DNA of 64,000 nt. It comes from Limonium bicolor (taxonomy: Eukaryota; Streptophyta; Magnoliopsida; Caryophyllales; Plumbaginaceae). Within the stretch, counting starts at the first letter, position 1. Each line of letters begins with the position of its first letter. This document shows, one piece after another, positions 48,487 to 59,445 of this stretch. The notes under the pieces are model-generated. The model had not been told where the DNA came from. It worked only from the letters and a program-made list of their open reading frames with translations, and ran no database searches. The stretch spans positions 165,965,074 to 166,029,073 of the forward strand of contig CM041780.1 of NCBI GenBank assembly GCA_023374045.1, given 5' to 3'. The translations under genes and the position numbers were made by a program.

Positions 48487-48742
48487 CCTCATTTTCGGCG
48501 GGTTTTAAATTTTCGTCGAAAATGTGTTTATGGTCATGCTATTTTCGGTGGTTGTATATAGGAACCGCCGAAAATAGTCAAGTCGAAGCCTCATTTTCGG
48601 CGGTTCCTATATACAACCGCCGAAAATAGTCAAGTCGAAGCCTCATTTTCGGCGGTTCCTATATACAACCGCTGAAAATGATGCGTTTACTTGACTATTT
48701 TCGGCGGTTGTATATAGGAACCGCCGAAAATGAGGCTTATTT
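48476..48742. repeat. Left subterminal repeat array
   Basis: Alternating direct and inverted copies of a roughly 33-bp block in which ATTTTCGGCGGTT and AACCGCCGAAAAT flank GTATATAGG/CCTATATAC. Each block can fold on its neighbour. Subterminal arrays of this kind are the binding sites of the TNPA-class protein in En/Spm elements. Confidence 0.85.
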
Positions 48743-48749
48743 CTATACC

Positions 48750-48960
48750 CTAGCGCCCCGACTCGACATATCGAAGCTGCTGCGCCTCTCTTCTCCTCGA
48801 CGCCTCTCGCCCTCAATCGCCCTCAAATCGCCTCTCTTCTTCCTCGTCGCCGCCGCACCTAGCCGCCACGTCACCGCCGCCGCCGCCCCAGTCGCGCCCT
48901 ACCCCCCGCTCCTCCGGCCAAATCGAACGCGAACAGAGAATCGGGGTTGTTTTCTCCAAT
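48750..48960 (+). promoter_or_regulatory. GC-rich leader/promoter-like zone of the CACTA
   Basis: A short island of CGCC/GCCGCC repeats (CCTCGTCGCCGCCGCACC and relatives) directly inside the left array, quite unlike the AT-rich surroundings. The position suits the promoter and untranslated leader of the transposon transcript. The open frame across it is not called. Confidence 0.4.
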
Positions 48961-49585
48961 TCGAAACTATTGAAATTTTGTTGAATTGGGTCCTAATTGT
49001 TGTTTATATGTAATTGTTGATTGATATATGTATTCTGGAGTGTAATTGATTGATTGGTTTGATTGGAAATACAATATGTGGGCAATTTTAGAAAATAAAC
49101 TATACGCTCGCAAGGTGTTCGATGAAATGATTTAACCAATTTCAGTGATTTTTTTTGCTATCTTACCATTGTTTATGTGAATTTTTGAGAAGTAAAGACC
49201 TTGGTGAATTGACGTATCAATTGTACTGTGTTTTCTTCATTTAGATACTACACAAGATTGGCAGTAGTAGTCGCGTTAGCTAGCTCATCGTCGTCTTCAC
49301 TCGCCACCCGCTTCCGCTTGATCCTCGTCCTTCCAAATACCGGTTAGTTTTTTTTTTCAACCTAAATCAATTTCAATTTATCATGCATAATTGTTTGTAT
49401 AATTTGTTGATTAATATAATAGTTAGTTGCAGGATTATATATATATAACACGATAGAATAACCACAAAATAATGTATATGCCAGCAAGGTGTTCTTAAAA
49501 TGTTGTTGTGTAGTTAGTTTATTTATATTTAGTAGCTAGTTAGTTGAGTAGTATATATAAATACAAAATAAAATAACCAACTATA

Positions 49586-49591
<6 letters not shown>

Positions 49592-49648
<57 letters not shown>
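49592..49648. repeat. (TA)n microsatellite, about 57 bp
   Basis: An uninterrupted AT dinucleotide run in the intron/leader region upstream of the transposase start. Confidence 0.95.
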
Positions 49649-49650
<2 letters not shown>

Positions 49651-49910
49651 TCAAGTAGTATATATATTATAGATGTGTATATACATATATATAATATGCA
49701 TATAACACAACCAAGTAGTATATATAAGATAGCGTATTATATATATTTTACAGACTCGCCGTGCGAGAACCATATCGAATATATCCTTTTCCGAAGATAG
49801 GTTAGTTATTGTTATTTTTTATATTTAATATTTTAAATGTTAGTTAAGTTATTATACATTATAACACTTTTTTCTAAATATTTTTTAAATTTTGACTGGT
49901 TGTTTGTAGA

Positions 49911-52900
49911 ATGGACCGTGAATGGATGTACGGTCTGCGAGGGAATTATTTTGAATCGAAAGTGGAAAATGAATTTTGCAAAGCAGCTCTCTATCATCAG
50001 AAAAGGATGAACGACACTCACATTCCCTGTCCATGTGCACAGTGCGAACTTCGCAACAAATTCCCTAACCTACATGCTATCAGATTTCATCTATCACGAC
50101 GTGGATTTATGCCAAACTATAAGATATGGTTTTTGCATGGCGAGTCTTTAGAAGCTAGTAGCAGGGTGCATACTTCCACCCAGCAGAACAGTGAACCAAG
50201 AAAGGTTACCGATGATACCACATTTCCTAATAATGAGTGTGATCAGAGTGACACTGAAATCAACGATGATAGTGAAAAGATTGAACAACTGAACTCTATG
50301 CTGCAAGATGTTGAGGATAATTTCACAGACAAGCCCGATGAATATCAAAGATTAGTTGACGCATCACGGTCCCCTTTGTTCCCCGGATGCACCAAATTTT
50401 CAAAATTGACATCCGTGCTACACTTGTTCAATATGAAAGCAAGATTCGGCTGGAGTGATAAGAGTTTTACGGCAATACTAGAACTATTCCACGACATGCT
50501 TCCAGATGATAACAATCTTCCTACATCCACTTATGATGCAAAAAAGTTGATGTGTCCTATGGGTGTGGAGTACGAAAAGATACACGCATGTCCAAACAGT
50601 TGTGTATTATACAGAGGAGAGAATAAACATTTGAATTAGTGTCCAAAATGTCATTTGTCACGCTATAAACATAAGGACGGCCAATCATCCAATTCTAAAA
50701 AAAAAGTCCTCCAGCAAAAGTCATTTGGTATTTACCCATAATACCAAGGTTCAAACGTCTGTTTGCAAATGTCAGAGATGCCCAAAATTTAAGATGGCAC
50801 GCAGAAGGAAGGAAAAATGATGATAAGCTGAGACATCCAGCTGATTCACCACAGTGGAGGACTATCGATAGAAGATTTGAAGATTTTGCCAGTGATAATC
50901 GAAATTTGAGACTCGGGCTATGTACAGATGGGATGAATCCCTACGGCACTCTAAGTAGTCAACACAGCACTTGGCCTGTTCTATTGGTATTTACAATCTT
51001 CCTTCGTGGTTGTGTATGAAGCGAAAATACATATGTTATCATTGTTGATTTCTGGTCCTAAACAACCCGGACATAATATCGATGTATATCTTGCACCGCT
51101 GATTGACGATTTGAAATTGCTATGGAATCAGGGGACAGTGGTTTATGACGGTTACGCAGACAAAACTTCACACTTCGTGCCATGTTGTTTTGCACAGTGA
51201 ATGACTTTCCAGCGTACGGGAATTTATCTGGATACACGGTGAAAGGCACATTTGCTTGCCCAATATGTGAGGACGACACTTGTTCTGATCGTCTAAAGTT
51301 TTCTGGCAAAAACGTGTACATGTGTCATCGTAGATTGTTGCCAGCAGCACCCGTACCGTAAAAAAAGGAAGTTATTCAACGGAAAGACTGAAACACGTGT
51401 TGCTCGTATACCTTTGAGTTCTCAAGAGATCTATGAAAAGGTGAAAGACATTGAGAATGTTTTCGGTGTTCCGTCCAAATCTACCCAAAAAAACATCTGG
51501 AAAAAATGTTCAATATTTTGGGAACTTCCATATTGGAGACATTTATCTGTTAGGCATTGTCTTGATTTTATGCATATTGTCAAAAATGTTGGTGAGGCTG
51601 TTGTTGGGACTTTGCTTAACATACCTGGGAAAACAAAAGACGGAATAAAGGTTCGAAGAGACATGCAAGCTATGGGCATACGTGAGGAGTTGCATCCTCA
51701 AGAAAGAGGCAAACGAACATATTTACCTCCAGCATGTTACACTTTGTCTAAGAATGAGAAGATCAGCTTCTGCAAATGTCTTCATTCCCTTAAGGTTCCT
51801 ACGGGTTATTCATCTAACTGGAAAAGTCTTGTGTCAATGAAGGACTTGAAATTGGTCGGGTTGAAATCTCATGATTATCACGTTCTGATGTTGCATCTCC
51901 TTCCTGTTGTCATTCGGGTATATTGCCGAAGGATGTCCGAAATGCAATTACAAGACTATGTTTCTTTTTAAATGCAGTGTGCAATAAAGTCGTGGATGCT
52001 GATACACTTGACAGTCTGCAACGTGATGTTGTTGTTACGATCTGTCAACTTGAAATGTATTTTCCACCCTCTTTTTTTGACATCATGGTTCACTTAGTTG
52101 TTCACATTGTTAGGGAAATCAAATTATGTGGTCCCATATATTTGAGGTACATGTATCCGTTTGAGAGATACATGGGAATTTTGAAGGGAAGGATGAAGAA
52201 TAGATATCGACCTGAAGGAAGTATTATAGAAGGGACAATAACCGAAGAAGTGACAGAATTTTGTACTGAATACTTAAAGGGTGCAGTTGCTATTGGAGTA
52301 CCACAACCTAGACACACGGGAGGGACAGAAGGTCAAGGTGTTACTGGGAAAAAAATTGTGGCAATTGATTCATCCTCAATGGAGTTAGCACATTTGTTCG
52401 TTTTACATCACCTTGAGATTATTGAGCCATTTTTTGAGAAACACATGACTACACTAAGAGGTCAATATCCTGGGAGGAATATTGTTTGGTTGACAAAAGA
52501 GCAAAACAAGACCTTTTGTTCATGGTTTAGAGACCATGTTATGAAACTTGCATCACTAGCGCCTGATAATGTAGGTGAAGAGCTCCGTTGGTTAGCTTTG
52601 GGACCTGGTTCCACTGCTGTATCTTACGACGGGTATGACATCAATGGGTTCACCTATTGGACAAAACGACAAGATGATAGATGTTTAAACCAGAATAGCG
52701 GGGTGAAAGTAGAAGCAGCAACAACTCAGTACACCCGAGGTGATCCAGCTTCAGCGATTTCAACCTCGAGGTTGTATTATGGATGTATTGAAGATATTTG
52801 GGAACTTGATTATCAGTTTCAAAAGTTTGTTATTTTCAAATGCAAGTGGGTGGATAACAGAACGGTTATCGGGTTCATGATGGGTTTAATTTGGTTGATT

Positions 52901-53184
52901 TATCAAGTCTTGGTCCTACACAAGATCCGTTCATATTTCCCAAGGACTGTGAACAAGTATTTTACATAGAAGATCCCATCGATTCCAGATGGTCAGTAGT
53001 TTTACCAGGGAAAAGATTTGTGATCACAAATGTTGATCAAGATGTTGATGACGATGAATTATTATTTGATGAGACACCACCCTTTTCTAACAGTGTTCCT
53101 GCCACCAACATTGTTGATATTCCAGACGATGTAGTGTATACTAGGTCTGATCATGATGAGGGTCTATGGGTCGAAAAACCATAA
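49911..53184 (+). pseudogene. CACTA TNP2-type transposase, degraded
   Basis: Starts MDREWMYGLRGNYFESKV (Transpos_assoc domain) with the Cys/His block CPCAQCELRNKF. A middle part with MCPMGVEYEKIHACPNSC leads to TAG at 50637 where Glu is expected before CPKCHLSRYK. The transposase core continues in other frames: LRLGLCTDGMNPYG at about 50905-50946 (first catalytic Asp region), SLLISGPKQPGHNIDVYLAP, then the HCLDFMHIVKNV box (about 51554-51590) and LLNIPGKTKDG. A DUF4218-like part (YLRYMYPFERYMGILKGRMK) follows, then a DUF4216-like part (FVIFKCKWVDN). Visible lesions: the nonsense codon at 50637 and frameshifts near 50715, 51000, 51175, 51350, 51915 and 52870. TNP2 is the catalytic DDE transposase of CACTA elements; this copy cannot make it in one piece. 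Confidence 0.88.
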
Positions 53185-53302
53185 ATGATGTGTTTGTTTG
53201 TTAGGTAATTAAATATTAATTTTTTATGATATCTGATTACGTATTTTTTATATTATTTGTTTTGTTGTTATTAATATCATATTGTTTATCTGTGCAGACA
53301 AA

Positions 53303-54755
53303 ATGGATGATATGGACGACCCGGTCGGCGAGATTCTGAGTGACGCAGCCCGACCGAGGAAGAGGCAAACACGTGGAGGGAAGGGCCGCACGTCACGGGC
53401 CCGACTGATGAGGGGGGTAGTGGCACCGCCGAGATTATAGTGTCTGATGTGCCAGCTGCAGACACACAGCTGGACCTTCTGGGTCACAGATCCCAGAGAG
53501 CAGGACCGTAAAACCTCGAGGTCCTACAAAAGCTCTGAAGTCAAAAAAGATTGAGTCGAAGCCGCTGCAGTTTAATGAGTATCTACAACCGACTGGGGAA
53601 TGGGCTGGAGACTTCACTACTGAGCTGGGCATCATAGTGCGAGAGTATTGTGATATCACTCTCTCCTGGCCTCAGGTTGACGAAGGATTGAAGAAGCAGA
53701 TGTTTGAGATCGTACAGGTAAATAAACAATAGTTGCAGTATTTATTGATACGATTTATAAGTATGCATAACTAACATCCTTTTCATTTATGATGATATGC
53801 AGAAACGATATCGAATACCTGCAGAAAGAGTACTACACCATGGTCAAATCGATGATGCGCAAAAATTTTCAGATCATAAGCATGATCTGGTCAAATGGTT
53901 CATCACCAAGAAGCTTAAGCGGCCTGACGGCGACACACGCCAGCCTTGGGAGATCTACACAGCAATAACCCAAGAGAAGTGGCAGCAGTTTTATGAGAAG
54001 ATGGAGACGAAGGTACATACTAACTATTAAATAATTAAGTATTGTATATACATACAAATAAGTTTACATATGTATATGTTTTTAATCATCATCGTGTTTG
54101 TTACTTGATAATAGGAGTATCGTGAGGCCCAGTCAGCGAATGCGAAGAAGAATGAATATCGTCACTTGCTGGGTGCTAAAGGGGTTAACAGAAGAGTTCC
54201 TGAGTGGGTGGCAGAAGGGGAGTTGCCATCGGATATGAGCACTCTAGATGACCACCAGAAACGGGGTACATTTTGGAAGCTTTCACGCACTAAGAAAGAC
54301 CCAAAAACTGGAGAGCGTCTGTATCCCTTCGAGAAAACGAAGGAAATTGTTGATAAGATGGTAAGTACTTTTGTTTAATCCTTTTTTTTTCAAATTCAGT
54401 ATTCAATCCTATAATTTATTATAAATCCTATATGCATTTACTTCTAAAGGGTGAAATGAACGAGCAAGTAACCCAAGGGACTTGGGCTCCTGATCGACAT
54501 GATGACCAGCTGTCTCGGGCGCTAGGAAAGAAAGATCATCCAGGCCGAGCAGTGGGGTTAGGGGGGGTTAACATAGGGATAAGAAAAGTATTTGGAAACC
54601 CCGGGTCGAGGAAAGGAAGTAGTAGTCAGGAGAGATGATCTTATGATGAGCATTTACGTGTCCTCAGTCATCAAAGATCAGTTGAAGAATGAGATCCTTG
54701 CTGAAGTGCGTCAGGGGACTGGTGCACCCCAGCCATATGCTCCTGCTTCTGATCC
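53303..54755 (+). pseudogene. CACTA second gene, Transposase_24 (Ptta/En-Spm) region
   Basis: Begins MDDMDDPVGEILSDAARP with a basic stretch, breaks by frameshift near 53440, and continues with LQFNEYLQPTGEWAGDFTTE and LSWPQVDEGLKKQMFEIVQ to a GT donor at 53719. Further exons: 53803-54012 (KRYRIPAERVLHHG, WEIYTAITQEKWQQFYEKME), 54115-54359 (EYREAQSANAKKNEYRHLLG, GTFWKLSRTKKDPKTGERLY) and from about 54450 (GEMNEQVTQGTWAPDRHDD). This matches the plant Transposase_24 family, the TNPA-like partner of CACTA transposases, which binds subterminal repeats. Splice sites between these exons look usable. The C-terminal part after 54600 is uncertain. Confidence 0.75.
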
Positions 54756-55289
54756 TTCTTATATATGCTCCTGCTTCTGATCCTGCTGGACTGCACACAA
54801 GCACGAGTCTAATGATCCGTATCCTTACGCATATGTACAGGTAAATTTTTATATCTTTAACTGTTTTATTACTTGTCATATCGTTTATTACATATTTATC
54901 AGTTCAATCATCTACTAATCTGATTAAATTGTAGGATCCAATAAACTGCAACCTCTTGCTCCCGTACAACAATCAAAATATACCGTTGCAGAAGGAAGAG
55001 TGTACACATCACGCTCGAATGACGTGGTCCATGGCATGCCATTACAGCCGTATCACGGGAGAGTGTCTGTGGACGAACCGATTTATACGTGTCCTGATTT
55101 AGAACTCCCTGTACCTACGGAGGAGTACAGCACGGTTCGGTCGCAAAGGGTGCATTTCTTCAATGGCCTGTTCGCCTGATTCAGAAGTGTATGAAGGTAC
55201 GCCCAATAAACCTTTAATATAGTTATTGTAGTAAATTATAAGTGTGTGGATGTTCAGTTCATGATTAGTAATGTATGTCGATTGCAAAT

Positions 55290-56605
55290 AGGCATTAAAG
55301 GAGAAATCAAAGTCTCCTGAAAAAAAGAAGTCAAAGATTATATCTTCTGAATACAGAGCATCCACCAATGTCGTTCCCAAAGAAAACTTGGTGGATGATT
55401 CAATATATGCACGCTTGGGGCCAAACATGAAAGTGTTGCATGATGTGATCCGTGACTTCCCAGCTGCTAAAGATTCTATCCTTCTTAGCTTTGAACCTGA
55501 CATTCTTCACTATGAAGAAGTTTTAGAAGTCGACTTGTGGACAAACGACGTGCAGGACATCCTGAAATCTGACTGGGTGCCTATCACTGTTGTCCACTCA
55601 TTCATTCTGTAAGTATTAGTCTTTTTTGGTAATTAAGTTATAAAGTGATGCCCTGAAACAATGTTAATTACTATATCTTTTAATTAATGAATAGGTTTTT
55701 GCATGAGAAAATGCAAACTTTTTCACTTACCAAGTATGGATTTCTATGTCCTGAGAGAACGTCATACACTGCTGTGACGTCTGATGTACAAGGTAGTAAG
55801 TCTACTTACAGCGTGCGATTACTAACAGCATCAACGCAAGAAAGAATATCTCCTGCTGCCCTACCATCAAAAGTAATAACTTGTGGTTTATCATTTTAAT
55901 TCCATTAAATGTTGTACTTGTTGATTTTGACATTATACTGACATGTTAGTGTTTTGGTATTACATAGTGGTCATTGGGTCCTACTGGTGTTGTGTTTGGA
56001 TCGTGCACGTATATATCTTGATCCGCTTCGGCACTCATTACGAATAATCTCAAGATAAGCCACACCTTAACACGTAAGTACATTATAAAACCTTCTTTAT
56101 GCATTTCAATTCTTTTAATTAATTTTGTTGTGCATGGATATCTAATTTATTAATATACATTTATGACATTTAATGTGCAGTATATATCAAAGTGTTATGA
56201 TTGCACATCTTGGTATAAGATAAGAGTGCTGTCCCCTGGACTGTAGTGAAGGTACATGCATCACTTGTTTTTCATTGATAGAACAAATGTCTTATGTAAT
56301 TAATCCTTTTTCTTTTCTCTGTTTAAGTGTCCACGTCAGCCCGGGGGTTCGGAGTGTGGGTATTATGTCATGAGATATATGCATGACATAATCACCCTTT
56401 TTAGTGATATGCAGGATCAATTAGAAGAAGTATGTTGAAGTCATATATATATTTTATAATTTTAATGTATTTGTTTAATGATTAACTCATCTTGTATTGT
56501 TTTGTTTTTCAAAAGGTTTTCCTAGTGTTGGCGAATACGACAGACGAACGATCAACGCTATGTTGGAGGATTGGGCGGAGTTTGTCTGTATGAATTTAGT
56601 TTGAT
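55290..56605 (+). CDS. Ulp1-like (C48) cysteine protease domain carried by the CACTA
   Basis: Exon-like blocks: 55293-55609 (ALKEKSKSPEKKKSKII..., a basic Ser/Lys start), 55695-55872, 55968 onward, a short block ending WTVVK near 56251, and 56328-56430. The catalytic signature is complete: GHWVLLV with His at 55972, LDPL with Asp at 56020, then QPGGSECGYYVMRYM with Gln at 56337 and Cys at 56355. A last block (EDWAEFVCMNL, about 56570-56600) resembles the family's usual C-terminal helix. C48 proteases cleave ubiquitin-like/SUMO conjugates. It may be the C-terminal half of the preceding gene or a separate gene. Two junctions (near 55968 and 56517) do not keep phase in my reading, so small lesions or different splice sites are possible. 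Confidence 0.7.
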
Positions 56606-56724
56606 TTTCACTTTGTTTTTTCGATCGAATTGTTATTTAGAACGTTAATGTTTAGAAATTTATGGCTAGTTAGATTGTGAAAGATGACCGGTTTGAGTAC
56701 AATGAATTCTTGGTAGTTTGTATA

Positions 56725-56812
56725 TGTATATGGTCATTTGTGACCATTGAAATGGTTTGTATATGGTCATTTGTGACCATTTGAAATGTGTTGTTGGTCA
56801 TTTGTGACCATT
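56725..56812. repeat. Palindromic GGTCATTTGTGACC, three copies
   Basis: GGTCAnnnnTGACC occurs three times with about 34-36 bp spacing, inside a TGGTTTGTATAT repeat, between the protease region and the right subterminal array. Confidence 0.8.
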
Positions 56813-56984
56813 TCATCATTATTTTGATTTTTTGACAATTCTCTTACAAAGTGATTGACATCCTCTACAATATGATGTAGAGAGATGTTTGGATATATCT
56901 GGATGTGTATCTGTATATTTTACAGGTTTGTTGACATATGTGGGATTGTAAACTAAACAAAAAAACCAAAAAAAAAATATAGCA

Positions 56985-57165
56985 ATTTTCGGCGGTTCCT
57001 AGTAAGAACCACCGAAAATGCCCATTTTTACCTCATTTTGACGGGACAGCCGTTATTTTCGGCGATTTTATAACCGCCGAAACTTTGGAAAGGCCTTTTT
57101 CGGCGGTGTAATATTCGGCGGTTTAAAACCGCCGAAAAAGGCCCAAAAGAACCGCCGAAAATGAC
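56985..57165. repeat. Right subterminal repeat array
   Basis: Multiple direct and inverted copies of TTTTCGGCGGTT and AACCGCCGAAAA, mirroring the left array. Confidence 0.85.
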
Positions 57166-57181
57166 CCTTTTTCTACTAGTG
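57154..57181 (-). repeat. CACTA right terminal inverted repeat
   Basis: Reverse complement begins CACTAGTAGAAAAAGGG and matches the left end. It is followed by CCT at 57182-57184 (target duplication). Confidence 0.9.
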
Positions 57182-58021
57182 CCTAACTCAAAACCAAATT
57201 GTATAAAGGGTTCACCACAAATGCACTTAAAAGATCAATTTAACAGCATTGAATGAAAATCAAGAGAGAAACAACTATATTGAAGCATAACAAGATTCAC
57301 AAGCACATCCAAGGGTTTAGGGTTAAAAACCCATCCCAAAGCACAATGAAGTTCTACTCAAACATAAAGAAGAGAAAAGCTAGAAAAGAGTAAGGAGAAG
57401 CCATTAATGGAGCTTGGAAGCTTTGGAGAAGGAAAACTCTTCCTTCTTCTCTTCTTCCTCTTCTTTCTCCTCTTCTTCCTCTTCTTTTTTGCCCTTTCTC
57501 TCTCTATTTCCGAGTGTGAAGGTGTGGAGCGGAAAGTGAGTAATTGTGTCAAAGTTTCCTGTTTTTAAAATTATAATCTGGGTAAAATTTCATTTCGACC
57601 GCCCAATAGGGGCAATCGCCCTGGGGAGGTCCGGACCAGAAAGAAACTCTCGTCAGCGACTTAACCACGACCGCCCCACAGGGGTGGTAGGTATGGACCA
57701 GAACAGAATTTCAACTTTCGATCACCCTACAGGGGCGGTTTTGTGGGTAGGACTTCACCAGAAACGATCTTTCTGCACCAAAATCGTCCCCATTTGACCC
57801 ATTGTCTTTGACACACTCTTCATGGCAATAAAGTTTGGCCTCAAAGTCTTGAGAATCTCCAAAAATCATTGCTCAAGTGAGCTTTTACCTATATTATAAC
57901 CAAAATTGTATAAGTTCACCTATATTAACGAAATGCTCTATAAATTGGTGAAATAGGTCAATAGTTGCATGAAATGAAGGTAAATAAAGACCTTATAATT
58001 ACATTATTTCACCACTTATCA

Positions 58022-58431
58022 GCACTTCCATGCAATTCCTCCCTTTTGGGTCTACTGGATCGGTTTAGGGCCTCTTTTGAAAGTTGTCGGTCATCACCAC
58101 CTTACTTCTTGTTGGTTTTTATGTTTAATCATTATGAGCTATGGTTTAGTATGTTGCACTAAGTACTAAGTAAATATTTATTGCAGTTTCGGTTTATCTA
58201 GATGTTTTAGAGTAAGTAGTAAGTGTCGTCCTACTAGTCTCATGGTTGGTTTTTTCTTGTCAAGCTTGACTAGGTCTCTTTGGCCATTCTGGTATAGATT
58301 GGTTACTCTGTATATTGCTAATGCATTATTCCCACGAGAATGGCATCAGGATTAGGATGGTCGGGTGTTTTTTTCTTGGAGCTAGTGGTTCCGTTTTGTA
58401 CTATGTCAATGTTTAATCAGAAAAGTGGTTA
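58022..58431. other. Unassigned DNA between the solo LTR and the MITE pair
   Basis: Starts with the right GCACT duplication (58022-58026). No coding region or repeat recognised. Confidence 0.35.
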
Positions 58432-58855
58432 GGGAGCGTTTGTTTTGAGCAGGGGAAACGAAATAGAATCAGGAACGGTAATTGAGATAAATGGAAAAGA
58501 ATTCTCATTGATTCTCTTGAGTGTTCGTTTGTACTGAGGAAAATGAAATAAATAACCGATCAACGGTCGCCGGTCAACAGTCAACGAGTGCCCGTTGACA
58601 GTCAACAACCATCAATTGCTGGTCAACATTCACCGGTCAATGGTCATTAGTCATCGGTCAATTGCCATATGTCACCGGTCAAAGTGTATTGAAGAAAAGG
58701 AATCTCATTCCCTAGTAGGGGTGGAGAGTTAGAGGATTTTAGGATAATCACATCCCCTTTTATTTTCCTAAAAATTGGAAAAACTAGCTAAGCAAAGAAC
58801 ATGAAACAAAAGCATTCTGATTCTCTTTCCTAATTACCAAAAATAGATGCCCATT
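58432..58855. mobile_element. W-box-rich MITE-like repeat, copy 1
   Basis: Starts GGGAGCGTTTGTTTTGAGC and ends ...AAAAATAGATGCCC. The middle (58555-58685) is packed with GGTCAAC/GTCAA words, eight W-box cores (TTGAC on either strand) by eye. It is followed by ATCTCATTCCCTAGTAGGGG and a gene-free tail. A diverged copy follows at once. Confidence 0.65.
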
Positions 58856-58899
58856 ACTAGGTTCGAAAAAAAACTGTCTTTTCGTCAATTGGACTAAGG

Positions 58900-59277
58900 G
58901 GGCGATTGTTTCCGGAGGGGAGCGGAATGACATCAGGAAAGAGAATGAAAAAGAATTCTCTTTGAAATTCATTGTTGTTTGTTTGAGCTGGGGGAAATGA
59001 AATAAATAACCGGTCAACGGCCACTGGTCAATGATCAACGACTGCCGGTCAACAATCATTAATTGCCGGTCAATATTTACCGGTCATTGGTCATTAATCA
59101 TCGGTCAATGGTCGTATGTCACCGGTCAACGTGTACTGGGAAGGGAATCCCATCGCTAATAGGAGATGAGAAATCAACATAGAGAGTTTTAAAGTAATCC
59201 CATAACTTTTACCTCTCTCGAAAATAGGAAAAACCGACAAAACAATTAATGTTGTTAGATTGCCAACACAAACGCCC
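58900..59277. mobile_element. W-box-rich MITE-like repeat, copy 2
   Basis: GGGGCGATTGTTTCCGG...AACACAAACGCCC gives short inverted ends. The interior follows copy 1 block for block (AAGAATTCTC, GGAAATGAAATAAATAACCGG, the GGTCAAC series with six GTCAA cores, GAATCCCATCGCTAATAGGAG). It ends about 170 bp before the PABN start codon. Confidence 0.65.
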
Positions 59278-59445
59278 ATAAATTGACCCAATATAGAATA
59301 CGAAACCTCCGTTCTGTGGAAACTCGTTCAACAACTTCTCGGCTATTCGGCCGATTACTCGCCCGCAGTTTAGCTCCATCGGAGGGTGGAAGAGCGAGGA
59401 CAGGAGGGAGGGGTGAGAGTGAAACGACAGCTAGAAAGAGAACGA

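Larger units (their letters stand above)
48459..57181 (+). mobile_element. CACTA (En/Spm-like) DNA transposon, 8.7 kb
   Basis: Inverted terminal repeats start CACTAGTAGAAAAA on both sides and extend to about 28 bp with two mismatches. There is a 3-bp CCT target duplication, dense subterminal repeats of CCGCCGAAAA/TTTTCGGCGG at both ends, and two transposon gene regions in the same orientation (TNP2-type transposase, then a Transposase_24/Ulp1 region). The element lies inside a solo LTR. Termini and duplication are intact, but the TNP2 reading frame has several lesions, so it would need help in trans. Confidence 0.93.
47938..58021. mobile_element. Solo LTR (about 1.36 kb) split by a CACTA transposon
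   Basis: The outer ends are TGTTGTGCAAAAAC and ACCACTTATCA with identical GCACT on both sides. Without the CACTA insertion and one CCT copy the LTR is about 1,358 bp (521 bp left, 837 bp right). No internal coding region is present, so it is a solo LTR or a very small non-autonomous element. A GC-rich imperfect repeat of about 70 bp (GACCGCCCAATAGGGGC and relatives) lies at 57595-57745. A similar TTATCA end occurs at 18090. Lineage unassigned; the size suits Athila-like Gypsy. Confidence 0.7.

Noticed and set aside
49592..49648. (TA)n run as a possible transposon target or origin
   Set aside because: An ordinary microsatellite inside the CACTA leader; no duplication or terminal repeat beside it.
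59386..59445. In-frame upstream extension of PABN beginning with GTG
   Set aside because: No ATG in the extension; plant genes start at ATG and the family starts near MEEEEHE.
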